DNA of 64,000 nucleotides from NCBI GenBank assembly GCA_964429695.1, contig CAYSCS010000022.1:1-64000 (forward strand). The letters run 5' to 3'. The notes under the pieces were generated by a model. The model made no database searches. It was not told where the DNA came from and saw nothing but the letters and a program-made list of their open reading frames with translations. The translations under genes and the position numbers were made by a program. Position 1 is the first letter of the stretch. Every line of letters starts with the position of its first letter. Positions 8,608 to 17,392 of this stretch are shown here, in pieces. The DNA comes from CAYSCS01 sp964429695 (GTDB lineage: Bacteria > Acidobacteriota > Aminicenantia > Aminicenantales > Aminicenantaceae).

Positions 8608-10128
8608 TCAGAAATATTTGTCGAGCATCCGGTACTGAATGGCCTCTGCTATATGAACAGGGCTTATTCTCCCCTCTTCCTCGAGGTCAGCAATGGTCCT
8701 TGCCACCTTTAGCGCTCGGGAAAACGCCCGGGCACTGAATCCAAGTCGATTAACCGCCACCTCCAACAACTTTCTTCCCTCTTCACAGAGTTCACAGTGC
8801 TTCTCAATATCTTTTTGATCCATTTGAGCATTACAGAAAATTCTTCTCCCTCTATACCTTTCCTGCTGGATTTCCCTTGCCTTCATTACCCTCGCTCTTA
8901 TCTGCGCCGAACTCTCCCCTTCGCCCCTCGAGATTATATCCATGAATTCTACCTTCGGTACTTCAATCTGAATATCAATCCTGTCCAGGAGTGGATTGGA
9001 AATCTTCGCATAATAACGAGTTTTCTGAAGAAAATGAGCTTCAGACTCAGGGCTAAGAAAACTTCTGTAAGCATCTTCAAAAGAATTCATAGCAGCAACC
9101 AACATGAAGGAAGAAGGGAAGGTCAAGGACATTGAAGCTCGAGAAACTGTTACTTTCCCGTCCTCAAGAGGTTGCCTCAAGTCTTCCAAAACCTTTCTTT
9201 TAAATTCGGGAAGCTCATCCAGGAAAAGGACTCCACGATGCGCAAGACTCACTTCTCCTGGTCTGGGTATTAGCCCACCCCCTATCAATCCTGCATCCGA
9301 GATGGTATGATGGGGAGCTCTGAAAGGCCTCTCGGCGAATGCCCCTTTGTCCTTCAAAAGACCGCTCGCACTGTAGATTTGAGTTACTTCAATAACCTCA
9401 TCGAAAGTCATCGGAGGTAATATTGTGGGTAACCTCTTGGCTAACATAGTCTTTCCCGCGCCCGGTGGACCTATCATCAGCACATTGTGTCCTCCTGCAG
9501 CCGCTACCTCCAAGGCTCGTTTCGCATGCTGCTGCCCTCGAACTTCTAAAAAATCAACATCATAGTGGGGAAGAGGAAAAAGTTCTTCACCAGGGAAGGA
9601 TGCAGGCTTTACCTCCTCAGGGTGATTAAGAAGCCTAACTACCTGAGGAATATCCTCAAGGGCAAAGACATCCACTCCCTCAACCAAAGCAGCCTCTTTT
9701 TCATTTTCTTTGGGAACGACGATACCTTTAAACCCTTTCTCTTTGGCTAGAACAGCTGAAGCGAGTACCCCCTTGATTTGTTTTAACTTGCCATCGAGCG
9801 TCAATTCTCCGAGGAAGAGATAATCATTCAGTCTCTGGGAAGGAAAAATTTCAAGATGAGCAAGAAAACCTAGGGAAATGGGAAGGTCAAAAGCAGAGCC
9901 TTCTTTTCTTATGCCGGCAGGCGCAAGATTGATGGTAATCTTTCTCGAGGGAAATTCATACCCACAATTCTTTAGAGCCGCGCGGACTCTTTCTTTGCTC
10001 TCCCTCACTGAAGCATCAGGAAGCCCCACGATGACAAAGGCAGGGAGTCCGAAAGAAACATCAACCTCTACTTCAACTACATAAGCCTCGATTCCTAGGA
10101 GGGAGGCACTGGCAATCTTAAAGAGCAT
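8608..10128 (-). CDS. comM: YifB/ComM-family Mg-chelatase-like AAA+ ATPase
   Basis: 506 residues, full length for the family. Order: N-terminal Lon-protease-like fold (about 1-165, VSFGLPAFVIVGLPDASVRE), an AAA+ module with Walker A GPPGAGKTMLAKRLP (about 219-233) and Walker B GVLFLDELPEF, then a C-terminal Mg-chelatase helical domain ending in IAEAIQYRMLDKYF. In Vibrio and others ComM is a hexameric helicase that aids branch migration of incoming DNA during natural transformation; elsewhere its role is less clear. It lies 84 bp downstream of the MglA-like gene on the same strand. No other competence genes are nearby except the type IV pilus operon at 36 kb. Confidence 0.93.
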   Translation of the reverse strand: MLFKIASASLLGIEAYVVEVEVDVSFGLPAFVIVGLPDASVRESKERVRAALKNCGYEFPSRKITINLAPAGIRKEGSAFDLPISLGFLAHLEIFPSQRLNDYLFLGELTLDGKLKQIKGVLASAVLAKEKGFKGIVVPKENEKEAALVEGVDVFALEDIPQVVRLLNHPEEVKPASFPGEELFPLPHYDVDFLEVRGQQHAKRALEVAAAGGHNVLMIGPPGAGKTMLAKRLPTILPPMTFDEVIEVTQIYSASGLLKDKGAFAERPFRAPHHTISDAGLIGGGLIPRPGEVSLAHRGVLFLDELPEFKRKVLEDLRQPLEDGKVTVSRASMSLTFPSSFMLVAAMNSFEDAYRSFLSPESEAHFLQKTRYYAKISNPLLDRIDIQIEVPKVEFMDIISRGEGESSAQIRARVMKAREIQQERYRGRRIFCNAQMDQKDIEKHCELCEEGRKLLEVAVNRLGFSARAFSRALKVARTIADLEEEGRISPVHIAEAIQYRMLDKYF

Positions 10129-10212
10129 CTTCGCAAGAATTAAGACGGAACTTCGCTTCTTTTTATTTCAGGTGGAAAACAATAACAATAAAAAGAGGAG
10201 AGCTTTATAAAT

Positions 10213-11073
10213 CTACTTTTTATGACCCCCTGTAAAATCCCTAGTAAGTTTCTGGATCTCCTCTTCAATATCTTTCAGAGACTTAAATCTAATCTTCGTC
10301 ATCCTGATTGGAGACTCTTTTCTTTCATCCATGAATCCCATTTCTTCTTCTTTTCTCTCCACCGTAGTTCTCTCCGGCTCAACCTCCCCTTTTTCTTCCC
10401 TCTCTTTGCCCAGGTCAATCTCCTCCTCACTCACCTTCTCTTCGACCTTCTCTTCCTCAATCTCCTCAAGAGCCTTGCTTTTTTCGAGCACCTTTTCCCT
10501 CACCAAGGGAACTGTCAATTTTGAAATCTCCTTTAAGGTTTCTATTACACCTAGTCCGTTTATCGCAGAAGACTCTATGTAGGGAAGCCTTCGAGGATTA
10601 AGGAGGTTATTGAAGGTTTCCACAGGAATCAGATTATCCAAATCACGTTTATTGTACTGAAAGACAAGAGGAATTAAGTTTAAATCGACATCATATTCAA
10701 GGAGATTCTTTCTTAGCCCATCAAAGTTCTCGAGGTTCGCATCGAGAAGAGGAATCTGGGAATCGGCAACAAAAACTATTCCATCTGCTCCCTTGAGCAC
10801 ACTCTTCCTTGAAGCTTCGTAAAAAACCTGCCCTGGAACTGTCATCAACTGAAAATGAACCTTGAAATCTTCGATTAATCCAGCCTTCAAAGGAAGGAGG
10901 TCAAAAAAGAGAGTCCTTTCTGTATCTGTCTCCAGGCAGATTAACTCTCCCCGAGAAATGGGGTCGAGTTTGCTGTAAATAAAACGAAGGTTCGTTGTCT
11001 TGCCACTTAAGCCAGGACCATAATAGACAATCTTTATTGCCAGATTTTTTGTAGCATAATTTATGAATGCCAT
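10213..11073 (-). CDS. MglA-like Ras-family GTPase with charged C-terminal extension
   Basis: 286 residues. The first ~195 form an MglA-type small GTPase: P-loop GPGLSGKT (residues 19-26), TVPGQVFYEASRKSVLKGAD (switch II region) and QYNKRDL in the NKxD position. MglA controls polarity and type IV pilus or gliding motility in Myxococcus. After the GTPase comes a ~90-residue tail rich in Glu, Lys and Arg (EEIEEEKVEEKVSEEEIDLG), not part of canonical MglA, then KSLKDIEEEIQKLTRDF. No mglB (roadblock GAP) neighbours it. The pilus operon at 36-41 kb is a plausible functional partner (inference). Confidence 0.9.
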   Translation of the reverse strand: MAFINYATKNLAIKIVYYGPGLSGKTTNLRFIYSKLDPISRGELICLETDTERTLFFDLLPLKAGLIEDFKVHFQLMTVPGQVFYEASRKSVLKGADGIVFVADSQIPLLDANLENFDGLRKNLLEYDVDLNLIPLVFQYNKRDLDNLIPVETFNNLLNPRRLPYIESSAINGLGVIETLKEISKLTVPLVREKVLEKSKALEEIEEEKVEEKVSEEEIDLGKEREEKGEVEPERTTVERKEEEMGFMDERKESPIRMTKIRFKSLKDIEEEIQKLTRDFTGGHKK

Positions 11074-11180
11074 TAATTTTATCTTTTCCCGCTTTCCATT
11101 TGTTTAAAACTTAACACACTCCTCCTCTTCAGTCAACCCTAATATTCTTCCTGAGATTCTTTTTTCCCTCTCTTTTTAGA

Positions 11181-12374
11181 TTAGTCGCTCTTTCTAGGGG
11201 AAATCCCTGTTTTAAGATATTCAAAGGCTCTCGAGTATTTTTCCATGACAAGTGGCCAGGAATAGTTCTCCCTAACATAACGAAGGCCGTTCTTCCCCAT
11301 CGCCTCTCTCAGTTTTTCATCTCTCAGAAGGAGGTCCAAGGCTTCTTCAAACTCCTCGGACGAAGAATAAAAGAGCCCGCTTTTTCCCTTTATACAGTGC
11401 TGCTTGAGGGGCTCTGTTTTTTCCCGGACAAGAATGGGAGTCTGATGGGCCATTGACTCTAAAGCCGCCATACACAGGCTTTCATAAGGGGAAGGATGGA
11501 CTGTCACTGAGGCTGAAGCCATGGCAGCATTTTTCTCCTCTTCGGGTAAGAAGCCAAGATAGACTATTTGGGGATGAACTGGAAGCTCCATCAACAACTT
11601 ACCCACAAAGACAAGGTTCAGATTTGGGTTCCTTGAAAGGTATCTAAGAAAATTTTTCACCAGCTCTTCGCACCCTTTTCCAGGTTCTATCCTTCCTGCG
11701 TAAAGGATAAAGGGTGAAAAAAGCCCATATTTCCTGCGAAACCAATCAACTCTAATTCCTTCTGGAATATCCACCCCAACCCCAACTATATCCTGATACT
11801 TTTTCTCGAAAGAAAAAAGCTTTGTGAGCATTTCTTTCTCTGCGTGGGTATTAAACATGAATGCATCAGGCAAGGAAAACACATCCTCCATCAGCTTTAA
11901 ATGCAAGGCGGGTTCATCATGGGCCGTGGGGACGAGAATTTTCTTCCCTTTTGTTCTCTTCAAACCCCAATATGTGTTGTAATAAAGATAAGTAAAAAAA
12001 ATAAGGAAATCATATTCCTTTTCTTCCTCTTCCAGAGATTCAATAAGAGAAGGACAAAAAGGACCCTGTCTTTCAAGCCATTCCAGTTCCTCCTCAAAGC
12101 TATGGTCTTTGAAAAAAACATATTCAGAAAATCTGTTAAAAGACTCGATATCGCGTTCCTTCTCCACCCTGAACCTTTTAATGAGCACGCCGTTGAGGAT
12201 TGTTTCACCAGGTGAATACTCATTTTTCCAGGTAATGTAATCTCGAGAAGTGGTGGTATAGACCACACAATCATGACCCATCCCTGAGAGACGCTCTGCC
12301 ACCTGTCGGCAATGAAGCTCTGACCCCCCCATGACTTCTTTTCCATATCTCTGAACGACAAAAGCAATCTTCAT
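11181..12374 (-). CDS. GT4-family glycosyltransferase (type A)
   Basis: 397 residues of GT-B fold, last gene of a minus-strand glycan operon. It starts MKIAFVVQRYG with a GGSELHCRQVAERL donor-side helix. The C-terminal Rossmann domain shows FILYAGRIEPGKGCEELV and HPSPYESLCMAALESMA (the E-x7-E region of GT4). It is a paralogue of the gene at 14513-15688: both have VVQRYG, YITW, FFTYLYYNTYWG or FFSYRYYHSYWG, and VPTA. The ATG at 12374 lies one base after the upstream stop; a GTG four codons earlier is less likely. It probably transfers a sugar in polysaccharide or LPS assembly. Donor and acceptor are unknown. Confidence 0.88.
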   Translation of the reverse strand: MKIAFVVQRYGKEVMGGSELHCRQVAERLSGMGHDCVVYTTTSRDYITWKNEYSPGETILNGVLIKRFRVEKERDIESFNRFSEYVFFKDHSFEEELEWLERQGPFCPSLIESLEEEEKEYDFLIFFTYLYYNTYWGLKRTKGKKILVPTAHDEPALHLKLMEDVFSLPDAFMFNTHAEKEMLTKLFSFEKKYQDIVGVGVDIPEGIRVDWFRRKYGLFSPFILYAGRIEPGKGCEELVKNFLRYLSRNPNLNLVFVGKLLMELPVHPQIVYLGFLPEEEKNAAMASASVTVHPSPYESLCMAALESMAHQTPILVREKTEPLKQHCIKGKSGLFYSSSEEFEEALDLLLRDEKLREAMGKNGLRYVRENYSWPLVMEKYSRAFEYLKTGISPRKSD

Positions 12375-12375
12375 T

Positions 12376-13449
12376 TCAACCCTCACTCAAGAACTCCTCC
12401 AAGCTCTTAAGAAGCACATCTCCTAAGACTTCTTCCTTGAACTTCTTCAGCCTCTGACGCTGAGTGTTTAAAACTTCTTCTTTTAATTTTGGGTTATGAG
12501 CTATGAATTGCAGGAGCTCTGCCGTGTACTCAACCCTTTTTTCCTTGAGCAAAACACCTGCTCCCTCTAGAGTATAAGGAACTGCAGTGCATTCATAAGC
12601 AATTATTGGTAAATCAAAGATCATACTTTCCAGGAAAGGCAAGCCAAAGCCTTCATGTTCACTCAAGGAGAGGAAAATATCCGAGGCTCGATAGATGGCG
12701 AACATCTCTTCATCAGAAATGTGTCCAGTGAAGCATATTTCTTCAGAATTAAGGTAAAATTCATCGGCTAACTTTATCAAACTCCGATAATACACGGGAA
12801 AAGATGAAGTTTTCCCTACTACAATCAATCTTACAAGAGGGGATATATATTTTTTATAATAGAAAATAACCTTGATGAGGTCCTCAATCTTCTTGTTAGG
12901 TGCTACCCTCCCCACGAAAAGTACATTCAACCTCCCGTCTCTGAACAATTCGAAGAGGAGAGGGTTCCAAGGCTTCTCATATTTTTTGAAATCTATAAAT
13001 AAAGGAAAAACAGCCGTTTTTCTGAATCCAAGCTCTTCTAATTCCAGTCGATTGAACTCAGAGTCAGCCAAAGCAATTGAAACATGAGGCTTTAGAGACA
13101 AGAGCTCCTCTTTCCCCCGCTCACAGATTCTTGCCATTTCCGGGCTTACCTCTAAGAAGAACTTAGGAGGAGTGATGTTATGATAGATAAGAACCTTCTT
13201 GCTCTTAAGCTCTGCAAATGCTCTGGTCATTAAAGAAGGAAGGGCAAAATGAAGTATGGTTATATCAGAAGGAGCTGGTTCAGGAAATGAATCAAAGGGT
13301 AAAGATTCGCTCCCAAGCTCCTCATCTCTTGTGAGACAATAAATTTGAGAAGAAAAGCCCCGTGAGTTGAGAAAATCCCTCAAGTGCGATGCAGTATCTC
13401 CTATCGCATCTCCCTTGTGGTAGGCAGGTATTAGTTGGTCTATTCTCAT
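12376..13449 (-). CDS. GT4-family glycosyltransferase (type B)
   Basis: 357 residues with a GT-B fold. It starts MRIDQLIPAYHKGDAIGDTA; IYHNITPPKFF marks the acceptor domain and LFVGRVAPNKKIEDLI the donor domain, followed by SLSEHEGFGLPFLESMIFDL carrying the GT4 glutamates. The gene overlaps the upstream type B gene by four bases (ATGA), so translation is coupled. It is a close paralogue of that neighbour. The presumed role is sequential sugar addition at the cytoplasmic face of the inner membrane; specificity cannot be read from sequence. Confidence 0.88.
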   Translation of the reverse strand: MRIDQLIPAYHKGDAIGDTASHLRDFLNSRGFSSQIYCLTRDEELGSESLPFDSFPEPAPSDITILHFALPSLMTRAFAELKSKKVLIYHNITPPKFFLEVSPEMARICERGKEELLSLKPHVSIALADSEFNRLELEELGFRKTAVFPLFIDFKKYEKPWNPLLFELFRDGRLNVLFVGRVAPNKKIEDLIKVIFYYKKYISPLVRLIVVGKTSSFPVYYRSLIKLADEFYLNSEEICFTGHISDEEMFAIYRASDIFLSLSEHEGFGLPFLESMIFDLPIIAYECTAVPYTLEGAGVLLKEKRVEYTAELLQFIAHNPKLKEEVLNTQRQRLKKFKEEVLGDVLLKSLEEFLSEG

Positions 13450-14513
13450 CCTTCAATAACTTTCTTAAGATGGGTAAGCAAGATTTGGCTCGTGTTTTCT
13501 TTCTTATATTTTTCAAGAGCCTTTAACTGAGATAAGACGATCTTTTCTTTTAAGGTTTTCTGAGTAATTATCCTCTCCATCAGCGCTGCTATCTTTAAAT
13601 AATCTTTTTCTCTGAGAATGACTCCCCCTCCATTCATCGTTTCTTCAACTGCACCCGCAGCATAGGCAATGACTGGAAGCTTCATGTAAAAAGACTCTAA
13701 GAGAGGAACTCCAAATCCTTCATGTTCGCTCATGCTCAGATAAAGGTCAGAAATTCTGAAGAAAGATGAAAGCTCGGGAAACGTCACATGACCAGGAAAA
13801 TGCACGTCCTTCAATTTCAGTTTGTGGACTAACTCAATAAGTGAAGCAAAATACCTCTCTACTCCCCGGTAATCTCCAACAAGGATGAGCTGAGAGTTGG
13901 GGTTGAAGAATTTTTGATAAAAATAGAAAATCTTTATTACTTCCTCGAATCTTTTATTGGGAATCAAACGCCCAACATAAAGAATTGTTGTTTTTCCTGT
14001 GTTGAAAATTTCCTCTATCAGGGGATCCCTTTCCCTATCGAATTTTGAAAAATCTATCAAAAGAGGGAGAACTCCTGTTCTCCTGTAACCTATCTTCTCC
14101 AGCTCCTGGCGATTAAACTCTGAATCGCCCAGAGCCAAATCAACTTTATCCCTAAAGAGTTTAATCTCCAGCCTTCCCTTATAACATTCCTTAGTCAAAA
14201 TTCGATGGTAATCAAGAAAATATTCAAACGGAGTTATGTTGTGGTAAATCATTATCTTCTTATCAGGAACTCTGAAGAACATCTTGGAAACCGGTGAGCC
14301 AATGGAAAAATGAAAGATAACCACATTTTCTGGAGAACTGAATTTTCGATACTCCTGAAAATCTCTTCTCAAATGCGCCATTCGGGGATCATAGAACTTG
14401 ACAAAAATCTCTGAAGTAAACCCTTTCTCCCGTAATACCTTCTGGATTTCGAGCATTTCATCCGAAATTGCATCACCATAGGTCAAAGAAGTGGCGAATT
14501 GATGGACTTCCAC
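13446..14513 (-). CDS. GT4-family glycosyltransferase (type B, second copy)
   Basis: 355 residues, GT-B fold, paralogue of the next gene downstream. MEVHQFATSLTYGDAISDEM at the start, IYHNITPFEYF in the first domain, LYVGRLIPNKRFEEVIK and SMSEHEGFGVPLLESFYMKL in the second. The GTG start shares one base with the TAG stop of the preceding gene, so it is translationally coupled. The GYRRTGVLPLLIDFSKF segment is shared with its paralogue (GFRKTAVFPLFIDFKKY), which points to local gene duplication. Specificity unknown. Confidence 0.88.
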   Translation of the reverse strand: MEVHQFATSLTYGDAISDEMLEIQKVLREKGFTSEIFVKFYDPRMAHLRRDFQEYRKFSSPENVVIFHFSIGSPVSKMFFRVPDKKIMIYHNITPFEYFLDYHRILTKECYKGRLEIKLFRDKVDLALGDSEFNRQELEKIGYRRTGVLPLLIDFSKFDRERDPLIEEIFNTGKTTILYVGRLIPNKRFEEVIKIFYFYQKFFNPNSQLILVGDYRGVERYFASLIELVHKLKLKDVHFPGHVTFPELSSFFRISDLYLSMSEHEGFGVPLLESFYMKLPVIAYAAGAVEETMNGGGVILREKDYLKIAALMERIITQKTLKEKIVLSQLKALEKYKKENTSQILLTHLKKVIEG

Positions 14514-15688
14514 TATTTCTCCTTTTCAAGTTGCCCCAAAATTTCAAGATACTTACCCTCTATGGTCTGCCAAGAATAATTCTCTTGAAAATATTTCTGT
14601 CCGTTATTGCCCAGGGCATCTCTTAGCCTGGCATCTGCAAGGCATAATTTCAAGGCCTCTCGGAATTCGTCATAATTCTCATAGAAGAGCCCTCCATTAC
14701 TCCTTGTGCATTGTCCCTTGAGTACTTCACATCTTCCATTCGCCAGCACTGGTTTCTTGAGCGCCCAGGCTTCCAATGTCACCATGGAAAGACTTTCATA
14801 GAAAGAAGGCATCACTAACAATAACGCCTCATCGAGTGCTGAAAATTTATCCTCATCCTTAAGAAAACCTAGGTAGTGAATTTCAGGATGTGAAGGTATC
14901 TTTAATACAGTACTTCCCACCAAAACGAGCTTCACAGAAGAAGATGTTTGCCTTTTAAATCTGAGGAAATAATCAAAGAGTTCCTGGCAACCCTTGTTCT
15001 CATCGATCCTTCCTAAATAGAGAATGTAATCGCCTTGAAGTTTGTATTTTCTGCGAAACTTTTCTCCTGAGAAATGAGGAGGAATCTCTATTCCTACACC
15101 AACCACTACCCCTGGAACATATTCGTTTCTGGAGATTAAATTAATCATCTTCCTCTCTTCCAGCGAATTGTACATGATTGCTCGAGGTTTCCTGAAGAGG
15201 TCCTTGAAGAGTCGAAGATGAATGATTGGGTCATATTCGGCAGTGGGAACCAATATGCTCTTATGCGGGACGGAGTTTATTCCCCAGTAAGAGTGATAAT
15301 AGCGGTAGCTGAAAAAAATGAAATAATCATAATCATCCTCTCTCTTTTTTATGTAATCTATGAGCGAAGGAGAATGAGGGCCTTCCTCTTCAAGCCATTC
15401 CAGCTCCTTCTCCAGGCTGTGTTCGTTATTGAGGATGAAGTTCTGAATTAGACCAAATTTCTCTGGATTTCTTGTTCTTGAGACCGGAAATCTCCTTACC
15501 GGAACTCCGTTGATTACCTCAAGATTTTTTGAGTAATGGTTTCTCCAGGTTATGTAATCATAAGCTTTTGTAGTCAAAACTTCAACCTGATGATACTTCC
15601 TCATATGTTCGGCAATCAAACGGCAATGGAATTCAGCCCCGCCGCTGATTTCCAATCCATACCTTTGAACTACAAAAGCTAATTTCAT
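14513..15688 (-). CDS. GT4-family glycosyltransferase (type A, second copy)
   Basis: 391 residues, GT-B fold. MKLAFVVQRYGLEISGGAEF at the start, ILYLGRIDENKGCQELFDYF and MPSFYESLSMVTLEAWALK in the donor domain. It is the paralogue of the operon's last gene at 11181-12374. The start overlaps the coiled-coil gene by four bases (ATGA). It likely acts in the same glycan pathway as its three neighbours. Confidence 0.88.
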   Translation of the reverse strand: MKLAFVVQRYGLEISGGAEFHCRLIAEHMRKYHQVEVLTTKAYDYITWRNHYSKNLEVINGVPVRRFPVSRTRNPEKFGLIQNFILNNEHSLEKELEWLEEEGPHSPSLIDYIKKREDDYDYFIFFSYRYYHSYWGINSVPHKSILVPTAEYDPIIHLRLFKDLFRKPRAIMYNSLEERKMINLISRNEYVPGVVVGVGIEIPPHFSGEKFRRKYKLQGDYILYLGRIDENKGCQELFDYFLRFKRQTSSSVKLVLVGSTVLKIPSHPEIHYLGFLKDEDKFSALDEALLLVMPSFYESLSMVTLEAWALKKPVLANGRCEVLKGQCTRSNGGLFYENYDEFREALKLCLADARLRDALGNNGQKYFQENYSWQTIEGKYLEILGQLEKEK

Positions 15689-16314
15689 CTGAAGAGATGT
15701 TTCTCAAGAATCTTCTCTTTTTTATTCAGAAATTCGAAATCTTTCTCCATTATCCTTGTCTTGAGTTTTAAGTTTTCGTGTTCTATTTTCAGCTTGCTAA
15801 GCTCCACTACTATGTTATGGGAAAGGTTGTGAAGAAGCTTAACACATTCCCTCGTCTTTGCGAGATCATCAAAAGCCAGATTCAGCCGATCATTTAAGTT
15901 TCTATCTACTTTCTCAAGTGAGTCACTCAACCTTTTCAACTCCTGATAGAGTCTTTCATTCAAAGAATCGAGCCTCTTATTTGTCTCATGGATATGCTGA
16001 AGGGCCATCATTGCCTCCTCGTGAACAGGCAAGACGAGGAGTTTTATGAATGGGGAAAAAGGTCTAGTAATCTTTAGCAGAATTCTTTTAAGCTTCCTTT
16101 TTAAACCTGGGACACCTTCTTCTCTTTCCCCCACGGGGGGCGAGGATTGAAAGGTCCCTTCTTTAAACTCTTCTTGTTCCTGAACTCTCGAAGGGCTCTG
16201 AGCAATCTTGTTTCTGATTTGCTCCATGATTTTCAGAACATCAATGTTTTCATAATCAATTATTATTTGAGAAATCTCCTCCTCTAAGCCCTTTTTCTTT
16301 CCTTTTTCGATCAT
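15685..16314 (-). CDS. Coiled-coil protein in the glycosyltransferase operon
   Basis: 209 residues, no enzyme motif. An acidic helical N-terminus (about 1-35) is followed by a low-complexity linker, a basic and hydrophobic patch (KRKLKRILLKITRPFSPFIK, about 75-95) that could lie on the membrane surface, then a long heptad-rich coiled coil (about 100-209, e.g. LDSLNERLYQELKRLSDSLE). It is the second gene of the operon and overlaps the first glycosyltransferase by four bases. Similar helical segments precede or scaffold enzymes in some O-antigen and capsule systems, so a scaffold or chain-length role is possible, but that is speculation. Confidence 0.7.
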   Translation of the reverse strand: MIEKGKKKGLEEEISQIIIDYENIDVLKIMEQIRNKIAQSPSRVQEQEEFKEGTFQSSPPVGEREEGVPGLKRKLKRILLKITRPFSPFIKLLVLPVHEEAMMALQHIHETNKRLDSLNERLYQELKRLSDSLEKVDRNLNDRLNLAFDDLAKTRECVKLLHNLSHNIVVELSKLKIEHENLKLKTRIMEKDFEFLNKKEKILEKHLFR

Positions 16315-16345
16315 GAGCTCACTTCCTCACCGAACTTTTCTCTAA

Positions 16346-16552
16346 TTATTTTTTGAAAAGGTGATTTTCATAGACACTCTGAACATCCTGAATATCAGCA
16401 AGAGGGCGAAGCTTCATTTCTTCAATTTCTCTTATTTCTTTATCAGTCAATAAATTTAACCTCTTCTTCTCTTCAATCCTCCTCTTAATCTCAGCTAATA
16501 TTTCTTTCTGTTCTTCTTCTGAAAGGCATTTTATCTCAAAAAAATCAGGCAT
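16346..16552 (-). CDS. Small charged helical protein, first gene of the glycan operon
   Basis: 68 residues, mostly charged helix (EEEQKEILAEIKRRIEEKKR), ending in LRPLADIQDVQSVYENHLFK. A strong AGGAGAGG lies immediately before the ATG. It is 31 bp upstream of the coiled-coil gene on the same strand, which supports a real gene. I do not recognise the family. The conserved-looking C-terminal PLADIQDVQSVYENHL may be a peptide for binding a partner. Confidence 0.6.
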   Translation of the reverse strand: MPDFFEIKCLSEEEQKEILAEIKRRIEEKKRLNLLTDKEIREIEEMKLRPLADIQDVQSVYENHLFKK

Positions 16553-16919
16553 CTCCTCTCCTTTCTATTGAAATTCATGCCCAGCATTTTAATCCATTTA
16601 TCGTCTCTCTTCAACTCATAAGCTTCCCTGAAGCTATAACCGCAACCAACGTTTGAACTGGAATTCGGCACGAATCCATCTTCGAGTGCGTTCTCCTCCC
16701 TTATTAAGAATGAGAATCTTAAACCTTTCAACCAACGAGCTAAACAAAGCTAATCCTAAGGGACATTCTGCCCGTGAAAAGGCTAAAAGTTCTTCCAGGA
16801 ATCATCTTTCCCTTAAGAATTTTCACTCCTGAAGGGCTTGTTAAGGTTGAAAACTAGTGCTCGCTGTGTTAATTAAGTGATTGTCAATCAAAATAGAAAA
16901 TAGAAAAGGAAAAATTTTC
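16553..16919. other. Divergent intergenic region with a coding-like stretch
   Basis: It separates the minus-strand glycan operon from the plus-strand SLOG gene. On the minus strand, codons at about 16560-16640 read REAYELKRDDKWIKMLGMNF, which looks like real protein. They belong to a 66-codon frame (16531-16731) without a good ribosome binding site that runs into the next gene's start, so it may be a gene remnant. No confident promoter was identified. Confidence 0.35.
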
Positions 16920-17378
16920 ATGGAAATGAGAAAAAAAAGAAGAGTCGGTGTGATAGGAGGTTCAAATCCTGACCAAGAAGCATTAGAACTTGCATTTCAA
17001 GTCGGTAAACTAATCGCCCGAAAAGGAGCCCTCCTTATCTGTGGAGGATTGAGTGGAATCATGGAGGCTGCCTCTCAAGGAGCAAAGAGTGAAAAGGGAA
17101 TAACCATCGGCATACTTCCGGGTAGCAATCCCAGTGATGCCAACCAATATATTGACATTCCCGTGGCCACAGGTCTCGGCTACACCCGAAACTCTCTTGT
17201 TGCCATGAATGCGGATGCTTTGATCGCCATAAACGGTCAATACGGTACACTTTCAGAAATTGCCTATGGATGTATCTACGGAAAAAGGGTCATAGGCCTC
17301 AGGACTTGGAAAATAGAGGGAATAATCATGGCCGAAACGGCAGAAGAAGCGGTAGATTTAGCGCTTCGAGAAGATTGA
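16920..17378 (+). CDS. TIGR00725-type SLOG/LOG-like nucleotide-binding protein
   Basis: 152 residues with a Rossmann-like fold of the SLOG superfamily. VGVIGGSNPDQEALELA at the N-terminus, LICGGLSGIMEAASQGAK in the middle, then GYTRNSLVAMNADALIAING and QYGTLSEIAYG. In LOG proteins, PGGxGTxxE forms the phosphoribohydrolase site; here the equivalent is NGQYGTLSE. Members are annotated as possible nucleotide-processing or ligand-sensing proteins; the biochemical role is unproven. The ATG at 16920 fits the start of the fold better than the TTG at 16881. truA starts 14 bp after the stop, so the two are likely cotranscribed. Confidence 0.82.
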   Translation: MEMRKKRRVGVIGGSNPDQEALELAFQVGKLIARKGALLICGGLSGIMEAASQGAKSEKGITIGILPGSNPSDANQYIDIPVATGLGYTRNSLVAMNADALIAINGQYGTLSEIAYGCIYGKRVIGLRTWKIEGIIMAETAEEAVDLALRED

Positions 17379-17392
17379 CCTCATTGTATTCC

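Noticed and set aside
16663..16675. GAATTCGGCACGA, identical to part of a cDNA cloning adaptor
   Set aside because: The following bases differ from the adaptor and the flanks are continuous with the locus; coincidence is likelier than vector contamination.
16531..16731. 66-codon minus-strand ORF upstream of the glycan operon
   Set aside because: It overlaps the start and ribosome binding site of the well-supported 68-residue gene and lacks its own ribosome binding site.
16640..16760. tRNA-like features on the minus strand: TAGCTCGTTGG, a 5-bp stem with loop TTCTCAT, and CCAGTTCAAACGTTGG
   Set aside because: The D-arm does not pair, the T-arm stem is mispaired and no acceptor stem can be formed. 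At best an old remnant, more likely chance.
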